The notes under the pieces are model-generated. The model searched no databases, was not told the origin of the DNA, and worked only from the letters and a program-made list of their open reading frames with translations. Positions 1-6,701 of a stretch of 64,000 bases of DNA are shown here, piece after piece. The DNA comes from Fodinibacter sp963834965 (lineage in GTDB: Bacteria > Actinomycetota > Actinomycetes > Actinomycetales > Dermatophilaceae): the NCBI GenBank assembly GCA_963834965.1, contig CAWIEI010000033.1:62001-126000 (forward strand). The letters run 5' to 3'. Made by a program: the position numbers and the translations under genes. Each line of letters starts with the position of its first letter. Within the stretch, counting starts at the first letter, position 1.

Positions 1-162
1 CCGGTCGTGGAGACCTGGGGGTACGTCATGGGTGCTGCTCCTGCGGGTCGTCGACTCGTCGTGCTCGGGACGAGGACGAAGGGTGTCGGTTCCGGCCTCG
101 TGGATGCCGGCCCGCTCACCTCCCGCGGTACCACCTCGCTTGCCACCACCTCTGCGCGGTGA
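1..162 (+). CDS. possible 3' end of a gene entering from the left (partial)
   Basis: The first frame is open from base 1 to a TGA at 160-162. Its third codon positions are mostly G or C, as expected for coding DNA here. The readable C-terminal residues include ETWGYVMGAAPAGRRLVVLG, which I do not recognise. It could be the tail of a gene starting outside the window or a chance open frame, since stops are rare at this GC content. Confidence 0.25.
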   Translation, partial: PVVETWGYVMGAAPAGRRLVVLGTRTKGVGSGLVDAGPLTSRGTTSLATTSAR

Positions 163-440
163 CCGCTCTTGTGCCAGGTCGTGACGTGACCCGTACGTCC
201 GGTTCTAGTGAGGACTCTGGGGCGGATGCCGTGGGGTCCCGTTCTTCCGGAAGCTCGCCGCTGATGACGGCTCGAACGCTTGTGGGACGGAGTCTACCGG
301 GGGTGCGCGAGGAGGTGCGCCCACGTTTGTCGTCGTGCACGGGCTTGGGTCGGCGCGGACCGGTCGGTCAGGTCAGCCTGTTCGTGGGTTGGGCTCTGGA
401 AGCCGAGCTGTTCGCCTGCAGCAGAATGAATTTGATGTGC
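163..440. other. intergenic stretch with no supported gene
   Basis: No frame here shows convincing codon bias together with a start and ribosome binding site. The frame of the downstream HNH gene is open back to base 159, but the translation is arginine/serine-rich and unlike the DUF222 family. It contains one GGATGCCG octamer near 222. Confidence 0.4.
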
Positions 441-456
441 TCGAACACTTGTGCGA
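441..456 (+). promoter_or_regulatory. SOS (LexA) box-like palindrome upstream of the DUF222-HNH gene
   Basis: The bases read TCGAACACTTGTGCGA. This fits the actinobacterial/mycobacterial SOS consensus TCGAAC-N4-GTTCGA with one mismatch in the right half. It overlaps the proposed -35 region of the downstream gene, where LexA would block transcription. DUF222-HNH (13E12 repeat) genes are known members of the mycobacterial LexA regulon, so the placement is biologically coherent. Confidence 0.6.
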
Positions 457-477
457 TTGACCGTGCATCCGTAGAAT
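449..477 (+). promoter_or_regulatory. putative promoter of the DUF222-HNH gene
   Basis: A -10-like TAGAAT at 472-477 lies 17 bases downstream of a -35-like TTGTGC at 449-454. The -35 element falls inside the SOS-box-like palindrome. The ATG at 521 follows about 44 bases later with a GGGGGTGAG ribosome binding site. This is judged by motif and spacing only. Confidence 0.4.
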
Positions 478-520
478 GGGGTGCAGCGGAGGGGCACCAG
501 AGACGCGGGGGTGAGCAGCG

Positions 521-2651
521 ATGGTGGAGTCGGGGATCGGTCCGGGCGACGTGGTCGCAGCCGCGGACGCTGCTGCTGCGGCCCTGGCGGGCGGCGCTGG
601 ACCCGTCGGCGGTGACTGGCACGCGAGCGGAGTGGGCGGGTGCTGTCGGGTCGCTGCAGCAGGTGATCGACATGGCGACCGCCGCGCAGGACGCGGCGAT
701 CGTGCGGTTGGCGGCGATCGAGCCGGAGTACCTCGAAGACGGTACTGAGGTGGAGACGCACCGGGCGCCTGGGCATGTGGCGTTGGATGCGCCGGCGATC
801 GTGTCCGGGGTGTTGTCGGTGTCGGTGCTGCATGCCGAGCGGCGGGTGGAGGCGGCGGTGCTGCTGGCGGCGGACGGCCCGCAGGGGTCGGGCACCCACA
901 GCGGCCTGGGTGGCCTGCACGCCGCGATGGGTGCGGGCCGGTTGGACTCCTACCGCGCCTGGGTGGTCGCCGAGGAGCTCGAGGCCGCCCCGGTGGAGGT
1001 ACGCGAGGCGGTGGTGACACTGTTGGAGCCGTACTTCGAGGTCGAGGATGGTGCGCACCTGCGGCGGCGGTGTCGGCGGGCGCTCGCGCGGATCAGCCCG
1101 GACCTGCTGCGTCAGCGCGCCCTGAAGGCTCGTTCGCAGGTTGGGCTGCGGCGGTGGGTGGCCGAGCCGGGTGTCGACCGGTGGGAGGGTACCTTCCCGT
1201 CCGAGGACGCCGCCACCGCGTGGGCGGCGATCGACGCGCTGGCGCACCGGTACGTCAAGGACGCGGTGTGCACCCACATCGAGGCCGCCCGCGGCAAGGC
1301 CCTGACCGACCTGGTCGCCGGGCAGGCCAGCATCGACACCGTCTTGACCATCACCGTCCCCGCCACCGGCCTGACCCACGACGCCCACGACGCCCCGGTC
1401 GGCACCACACCAGCCGCTACCGGGCCGGACGAGGCCGCCACGCCAGGCAGCCTGGGCGCTGTCGTCGCGAGCGGACCAGGGGGCGGCGCTGCAGGCAGCG
1501 AACCCGACGACCTGATCGAGGTCACCGGCCCGGCCGGGAACCAGCCGGTGTTCGTCTCCCGCGACTGGGTCACCGCCATGGCCACCCCGAACGCCCGCCC
1601 ACGCTCCCGAGTCAAGGCCAAAGCTCCCACGTCGTCCACCCCCACACCCACCTCCGAGTCCGAGACTGACTCCAGGTCCAGGTCCAGGTCCAGGTCCAGG
1701 TCCAGGCCCAGGCGCAGGCCCAGGTCCCGTTCCGGGTCCCGTTCCGGGTCCGGGTCCGGGTCACCCTCGGGCTCGCGGTCGCAGGCGGTGCAGGTGGCGC
1801 CGTGCCACCCGGACACCGGCGCGCTGGTCGACCCGGCCACCCAAGCGGCCGCCACCACCACCCTTGACGTCGCGCCCAGCATCCAACCGGGCACGCCTGC
1901 TGAGCCTGCTCAAGGGCTCGATTCACGACCCCAGGCACCAGGCGATGCCGACTCAGACATCGGAGGTCGCCGTGTCGACGGTCGCCGTGTCGACGGTCGC
2001 CGTGTCGACGGGGCGTCGACCCTGCAGCGGATCGCTGCAGGGTTCGGGGCGGGCGCCTACCGGCCCTCGGCCGCGATGGCCAAACGGGTCAAAGCCCGAG
2101 ACCGCCGGTGCCGGTTCCCCGGCTGCACCATCGCGGCGGTGTTCTGCGACCTGGACCACGTGCGGCCCTGGCCGGGCGGCCCCACCGCCGACACCAACCT
2201 GATCTGCCTGTGCCGGCGCCACCACCGGGTCAAACAACGACCCAGCTGGACCGTCGCCCTGGCCACCGACGGCACCCTCACCTGGACCGACCCCACCGGA
2301 CGGGTCCGCACCACCGCACCCGCCGACGCCCTGACCTGCACCGTCCTCAGCGGCGCCGCAACACCACCACCAGCCCCAGTCAGCACCAGCACCACCCTGA
2401 CCGACCTGCCCGACGGACCGCACAGTGACCTCGAGTTCCGCCTGGAACACCACCTCGCCACCGTCCCGCCCCGCGGCCGGGCCAGCACCACCTGGCGCGA
2501 CGACCACGGCCGACGGCACCGCGTCCAGCTCCAGCCAGCAGTGGCAGATCTGTTCATCCGCGACAGCGGGCACTGGCCCCACCACACCCGGCATCGGCGA
2601 CACCTCCCCCGATACACCGGCCCCCACAGCGACGACCCACCTCCGTTCTGA
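521..2651 (+). CDS. DUF222 / HNH endonuclease (13E12 repeat family), apparently frameshifted near its start
   Basis: The product is a DUF222 domain followed by a C-terminal HNH nuclease motif: a CRFPGC knuckle, then CDLDHVRPWPGG and CRRHHRVK. The family is common in many copies in actinobacteria and its role is unknown. The start at 521 follows a good ribosome binding site and its frame gives a family-like N terminus (MVESGIGPGDVVAAADAAAA). From roughly 590-600 onward the family sequence continues in the next frame (DPSAVTGTRAEWAGAVGSLQQ). One extra base, or two missing, in the G/C-rich run there would explain this. Between the two domains is a low-complexity Ser-Arg/Ser-Gly linker and a GRRVD repeat. 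An SOS-like box lies upstream. Confidence 0.75.
1673..1765 (+). repeat. hexanucleotide microsatellite coding a Ser-Arg / Ser-Gly linker
   Basis: Runs of the six-base unit AGGTCC and variants (CAGGCC, CGGGTC) are repeated in tandem inside the DUF222-HNH gene. They encode alternating Arg-Ser and then Gly-Ser dipeptides. The tract lies between DUF222 and the HNH motif, so it is a flexible linker prone to slippage; six-base steps keep the frame. Confidence 0.8.
1966..2010 (+). repeat. three perfect 15-bp tandem repeats (GRRVD units)
   Basis: GTCGCCGTGTCGACG is repeated three times without a mismatch at 1966-1980, 1981-1995 and 1996-2010. It adds five residues per copy to the protein just ahead of the HNH domain. 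The perfect identity implies recent expansion. Confidence 0.85.
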
Positions 2652-2672
2652 GTCAGCGGTCAGGGCGCTGAC
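2652..2672 (+). terminator. weak hairpin after the HNH gene
   Basis: GTCAGCG at 2652-2658 pairs with CGCTGAC at 2666-2672, immediately after the stop. There is no T-run, so terminator function is a guess. Confidence 0.3.
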
Positions 2673-2825
2673 GGCAGCCCGGCTGGTCACCGCCTGGCGG
2701 CCGTCGGCCCATCGGCGGAAGCCCGCTCGGGGCGGCGCGGGCACGGTGAGCCCGGCCACCCGAGCGGCCGTCGGGGGCTCCGTCAGGGAGTAGAGTCTGG
2801 CCGTCGCCTTCGGGCGGCACCCACA

Positions 2826-2923
2826 CGCACCTGTTCGGGGGAAGCCGGTCCAAATCCGGCGCTGTCCCGCAGCCGTGGGTCGCGACTCCAAGTCGCGGCG
2901 AGTCGGAATGCCCGGCAGGTGCG
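2826..2923 (+). promoter_or_regulatory. cobalamin (AdoCbl-type) riboswitch
   Basis: The conserved core of a B12 riboswitch is present: GGGGGAAGCCGGT, then AATCCGGCGCTGTCCCGC, then GAGTCGGAATGCCCGGCAGG. An eight-base P1-like stem closes it perfectly (CGCACCTG 2826-2833 with CAGGTGCG 2916-2923). A -10-like TAGAGT sits at 2791-2796. It lies about 100 bases ahead of the secreted-protein/ECF transporter operon, so that operon should be repressed when B12 is plentiful. Confidence 0.92.
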
Positions 2924-2957
2924 AGCGGCTCCACAACACCGTCGAGGAATGCGGGAC

Positions 2958-2980
2958 GGAGCCCGAGTGACCGGGGCTCC
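2958..2980 (+). promoter_or_regulatory. hairpin in the riboswitch expression platform
   Basis: GGAGCCC (2958-2964) can pair with GGGCTCC (2974-2980) between the aptamer and the first start codon. GAGCGGCT just after the aptamer (from about 2922) could also pair with AACCGCTC directly ahead of the ribosome binding site at 3014-3019. Together these suggest control of translation rather than termination, because no U-tract is seen. The pairing model is inferred by eye. Confidence 0.45.
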
Positions 2981-3024
2981 CGGTGGTTCGGGCATCACGT
3001 CTTGAACCGCTCAGGAAGGCACCG

Positions 3025-4686
3025 ATGTCCACCCCCACCACCGCCCGAGGCGTCCTGCTGCGCCGTGCCGGCACCCTGCTCGTGGCCGCCGCACTCGTCG
3101 GCGCCCCGGCGTCCGCCGCGTTGGCGGACCCCACCGCGAACCCCACGACCAGTACCTCCGTGGATGCCGCTCCCACGGCACCCGCTTCGGCGTCGCCGAG
3201 CCCCAGCGTCACGGCGTCCGGTGTCGCGACGCCCAGCAGCGACCCGTCCGCCACGCCGACCCAGGGCCCCAGCGACCCGGCTCCCTCCCCCTCCCCGAGC
3301 GACTCGGCCCCGTCGCCGTCCCCCAGCGACACCACCAGCCCGAGCGCCCCGGCGCCGTCAGCCAGCCCGTCCGCCTCAGCGAGCACCGCCCCGGATCCAG
3401 CCGTCGCCGCGATCGCGGGAGCCGAGGACACCGCCGCCGCGGCCTTCATCGCCGGCACCCTCGCCGCCGGCGGTGACCACTACGTCTATCCCGGCGGCAC
3501 CTTCTTCGACGGCGGCAACACCATCGACGCCATCCTCGCGCTGAGCGCGGTCGGCACCCAGCAGGCCCAGGCCAACGCGTCGCTGGCCTACCTCGCGAGC
3601 CACCTCGGCGACTACTTCGGCGCCGACGGTGAGGTCTATGCCGGCCCGCTGGCCAAGTCGCTGTTGGCTGTGGTCGTCGCCGGCGGCAACCCCACAGCGT
3701 TCGGGGGCCACGACCTCGTCGCCGAGCTGCGGGCCCTGGAGACCACCAAGGGACGGTTCAGCGACCAGTCCGCCTTCGGCGACTTCTCCAACACGATCGG
3801 CCAGTCCCTGGCGGTCATCGCCCTCGCCCGCGCCGGGCAGGGCATCAACGTCGGCTCCGTCGAGCAGCTCCTGGGCCGGCAGTGCACCGACGGCGGCTTC
3901 TCGGGCTCCCTCGACAATGCCGACGGGTGTACCAGCGACCCGGACGCCACCGCGTTCGCGGTGCAGGCGCTGCTCGCGGCAGGCGCCGCCACCCCCTGCA
4001 ACGGCGACACCGAGAGCCTGACCGCCCGCGCGGCGGCGGCCGCGAGCGCCGGCCTGGACCGGCTCGAGGCGATCCAGGGCGCCAGCGGCGGGTTCACCAG
4101 CGCCGACGGCGCCGTCAACACCAACACCACCGGCGTCGCCGCACAGACCTTGACCGCCGGCGGCCGCACGACGGCTGCGGCCGACGCGATCGCCTTCATC
4201 AAGGGGCTGCAGTACACCGACACCGCGAAGCCGGCACTGCTCGGCGGCATCGCCTTCTCGGCCGCCACCCGCTCGACGACGACCCCGTCCGACTCCGACC
4301 TGCGCGCCACGCCCCAGGCCACGCTCGGCCTGGCCGGCGGTTCCCTCGTGACCGTGGTCGCGCCCGGCGTCGAGGATGCCGTGCCCGCCACGACGTGCCC
4401 GCCCGCGCCGACCCGCCAGCCGGTCGTCGTGCCTTCGACGAGCACCCCCACCCCCTCGACGACCACCCGGCCCACCTCGGGCGGCGGCTCGACCCAGGGC
4501 GCCGGTGGCTCCGGGGGCTCGGGTGGCTCCGACCCGTCGACCACCATCGAAGCAGCCGCCGCCACCGGCTCGCTCGCGCAGACGGGCACCGACGCCCTCG
4601 CTGCGGTGCTGCTCGGCGTGCTGCTCGTGCTCGTCGGCGGCCTCGCGGTCTGGTTCAGCACCCGCCGCCGGGGGGCGCACGCCTGA
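3025..4686 (+). CDS. secreted, LAxTG-anchored alpha6/alpha6-barrel protein (transcobalamin alpha-domain-like)
   Basis: A 553-residue exported protein. The ATG at 3025 follows AGGAAGG. It has a signal peptide (about 1-35, ending ASAALA), a Pro/Ser/Thr-rich stalk (about 36-125) and a helical repeat domain (about 130-440). That domain carries prenyltransferase/squalene-cyclase-like Q..GGF repeats (QCTDGGFSGS, QGASGGFTS) and DPDATAFAVQALLAAG. A second Ser/Thr/Gly linker leads to LAQTG (517-521), a hydrophobic segment and an RRRGAHA tail, which is the cell-wall sorting signal of class E sortases. Animal intrinsic factor and transcobalamin pair this barrel with a DUF4430-type beta domain, and the next gene encodes DUF4430. 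With the B12 riboswitch upstream, a surface cobalamin-capture role is inferred. Confidence 0.75.
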   Translation: MSTPTTARGVLLRRAGTLLVAAALVGAPASAALADPTANPTTSTSVDAAPTAPASASPSPSVTASGVATPSSDPSATPTQGPSDPAPSPSPSDSAPSPSPSDTTSPSAPAPSASPSASASTAPDPAVAAIAGAEDTAAAAFIAGTLAAGGDHYVYPGGTFFDGGNTIDAILALSAVGTQQAQANASLAYLASHLGDYFGADGEVYAGPLAKSLLAVVVAGGNPTAFGGHDLVAELRALETTKGRFSDQSAFGDFSNTIGQSLAVIALARAGQGINVGSVEQLLGRQCTDGGFSGSLDNADGCTSDPDATAFAVQALLAAGAATPCNGDTESLTARAAAAASAGLDRLEAIQGASGGFTSADGAVNTNTTGVAAQTLTAGGRTTAAADAIAFIKGLQYTDTAKPALLGGIAFSAATRSTTTPSDSDLRATPQATLGLAGGSLVTVVAPGVEDAVPATTCPPAPTRQPVVVPSTSTPTPSTTTRPTSGGGSTQGAGGSGGSGGSDPSTTIEAAAATGSLAQTGTDALAAVLLGVLLVLVGGLAVWFSTRRRGAHA

Positions 4687-5558
4687 TGGCCCGTCTCGCA
4701 GCGCGCCTCGCCGGCGCAGCCGCCGCCTCCGGCTTGGCATTGGCCGGCCTGGTCGTGGTGGCGTCCCCGGCGAGTGCCGCGGCCTGCTCGGGCACCTCCG
4801 GCGTCACCGTGGTCGTCGACAAGGGCGGCTCGATCAGCACCCGGTGCGCCTCCGGCGACCCGTCGTCCGCCCTGGGGGCGCTGAAGAGCGCTGGGTTCAC
4901 CGTCAAGCCGACCATCCCCTATGGGGACAGCGTCATCTGTCGGATCAATGACTATCCGTCATCAGACCAGTGCATGCGAATGCCGCCCGGCAACGCCTAC
5001 TGGGCGTTCTTCCACGCCAAGCGGGGTGGCAGCTGGGTCTACAGCTCGAGCGGCGTCGCGAGCTACAACCCGGCACCCGGGTCCGTTGTCGGGTTCCGGT
5101 TCGGCTCGGGGCAGCAGCCCGGCATCGCTCCCCCGGCGCCCACCAAGACCAGCGCGCCGGCCCCGACGAAGCCCGCCCCGAAGCCGACGCCCAGACCCCC
5201 GACAACCGAGCCCAAGCCCGCACCGGCGGCACCCAAGCCCACCTCGGGCTCGAGCTCGTCGACCTCGGCCAGCAAGGCCGCGCCGATGGCCACCGCCAAG
5301 GGCACGGCACCCAGCGCAACAGCGGCACCCTCGGTGACGCCCTCGGGGGGCCCCACGGCTTCCGCCGGCAGCTCGGCGAGCACGACCGGCACCACCACGG
5401 CGAGCCCGAGCGAGACGGCATCCGACATCGCGGCCGCCCCGACGTCCGTCGACGCCAGCGACGGCGGCGGCGGGCCGGGCACCCTGCTCGCGGGGGCTGC
5501 GCTGGTGGCGCTGGTCGCCGGTGGGGCGGGCTTCGCTGCCTGGAGACGGCGGTCCTGA
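4686..5558 (+). CDS. secreted DUF4430 protein with C-terminal membrane anchor (transcobalamin beta-domain-like)
   Basis: A 290-residue exported protein whose ATG overlaps the preceding stop by one base (TGATG). It has a signal peptide (about 1-30, ending ASAAA) and one DUF4430-like domain (about 32-120) with four cysteines and the signature YWAFFHAKRGGSWVYSSSGV followed by YNPAPGSVVGFRF. A long Pro/Ala/Thr/Ser stalk follows, then a single transmembrane helix and a WRRRS tail. No LPxTG-like motif is visible, so it is probably held by the membrane helix. DUF4430 is the fold of the beta domain of vitamin B12-carrying transcobalamins. Its coupling to the barrel gene and ECF transporter suggests the two proteins jointly present cobalamin to the importer; this is inference. 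Confidence 0.75.
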   Translation: MARLAARLAGAAAASGLALAGLVVVASPASAAACSGTSGVTVVVDKGGSISTRCASGDPSSALGALKSAGFTVKPTIPYGDSVICRINDYPSSDQCMRMPPGNAYWAFFHAKRGGSWVYSSSGVASYNPAPGSVVGFRFGSGQQPGIAPPAPTKTSAPAPTKPAPKPTPRPPTTEPKPAPAAPKPTSGSSSSTSASKAAPMATAKGTAPSATAAPSVTPSGGPTASAGSSASTTGTTTASPSETASDIAAAPTSVDASDGGGGPGTLLAGAALVALVAGGAGFAAWRRRS

Positions 5559-5573
5559 CCCGGTGATGGTCCA

Positions 5574-6701
5574 ATGAGCGCCACCCTCCCCCGCACGGTC
5601 CACCCGGCCGCGTGGTGGGGGTGGGCCGTCGGCATGGCCATCGCCGTCAGCACGACGAACAACCCGCTCCTGCTCTTCCTCGCCCTGGCCGTCGTCGCGC
5701 TCGTCGTGGCCAACCGGCGCGGCAGCTCGCCCTGGGCCCGGGCCTTCCGGCTCTACCTGTGGCTCGGCCTGTTCATCATCGTGGTGCGGGTCGTGCTGCA
5801 CGTGCTCGTGGGGCTCAAGTTCGGCGAGGTCGTGCTGTTCACCCTGCCCGAGGTGACCCTGCCGTCCTGGGCGGGCGGCATCCAGCTGGGCGGCACGGTC
5901 TACCTCGAGGGGCTGCTCGGTGCGGCCGTTCTCGGCCTGCGGCTCGCGGTGATCATCGCCTGCATCGGCGCCGCCAACGCCCTGGCCAACCCCAAGCGGC
6001 TACTGCGGTCGCTGCCCTCGGCGCTGCACGAGATCGGTTCTGCCGTAGTCGTTTCGGTGTCGGTCGCGCCCCAGCTCGCCGAGAGCGTGCAGCGGGTCCG
6101 CCGGGCCCGGCAACTGCGCGGGGACACCACGCGCGGCATCCGGTCGGTTCCCTCGGTGGCGCTGCCGGTGCTCGAGGACACCCTCGAGCGCTCCCTGCTG
6201 CTCGCCGCCGCGATGGACTCACGTGGCTACGGCCGGGCCGGCGCCGCCCCTCGGTCGCACCGCCTGATGACCGGTGCCGTCACGCTCACCGGGCTGCTCG
6301 CCGCCGCGCTCGGCATCTACGGCGTGCTCGACACCACTACCCCGGCCCTGATGGGCACCCCGGCGCTGCTGCTCGGCCTGGCCCTGTCGACCCTGGGCCT
6401 GTGGCTCGGCGGCCGGCACGTCGAGCGCAGCAGCTACCGGCCCGATCCCTGGCGGGGCGCCGAGTGGCTCACCCTCGGATGCGGTGTGGTCGCGGCCGCC
6501 GTGCTCGTCACCATCTCGCGCACCGACCCGCAGTCCCTCGCGATGCCGTTGTCCCCGTTGGCCTTTCCGCCGCTGCCGATCGCGGCGGTGGTCGGCCTGC
6601 TGGTCGGTGCCCTGCCGGCCTACCTCACTCCCGAGCCGCCCCGACCCGCCTCTCGCGTGCCGCAGCGCGGAGCACGGGAGGAGGTGCTGGCCCGTGGCTG
6701 A
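5574..6701 (+). CDS. ecfT: ECF transporter transmembrane (T) component
   Basis: A 375-residue polytopic membrane protein with the hallmarks of EcfT: several N-terminal helices, then a cytoplasmic coupling region with two Ala-Arg-Gly-type motifs (RRARQLRG and AMDSRGYG), then more helices. These motifs dock into the grooves of the two ATPase halves. It lies 15 bases after the DUF4430 gene and overlaps the ATPase gene by 8 bases. The B12 riboswitch makes cobalamin or a precursor the likely substrate. Confidence 0.88.
   Translation: MSATLPRTVHPAAWWGWAVGMAIAVSTTNNPLLLFLALAVVALVVANRRGSSPWARAFRLYLWLGLFIIVVRVVLHVLVGLKFGEVVLFTLPEVTLPSWAGGIQLGGTVYLEGLLGAAVLGLRLAVIIACIGAANALANPKRLLRSLPSALHEIGSAVVVSVSVAPQLAESVQRVRRARQLRGDTTRGIRSVPSVALPVLEDTLERSLLLAAAMDSRGYGRAGAAPRSHRLMTGAVTLTGLLAAALGIYGVLDTTTPALMGTPALLLGLALSTLGLWLGGRHVERSSYRPDPWRGAEWLTLGCGVVAAAVLVTISRTDPQSLAMPLSPLAFPPLPIAAVVGLLVGALPAYLTPEPPRPASRVPQRGAREEVLARG

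Noticed and set aside
457..477. TTGACC at 457 as the -35 box paired with TAGAAT
   Set aside because: The spacing is only nine bases; TTGTGC at 449 gives 17.
159..520. N-terminal extension of the DUF222-HNH protein from base 159
   Set aside because: It would translate through the promoter and SOS-like box, lacks family similarity, and a good ribosome binding site precedes 521.
2983..3024. Earlier start for the barrel protein at 2983
   Set aside because: It would overlap the riboswitch expression platform and put charged residues ahead of the signal peptide; ATG 3025 follows AGGAAGG.
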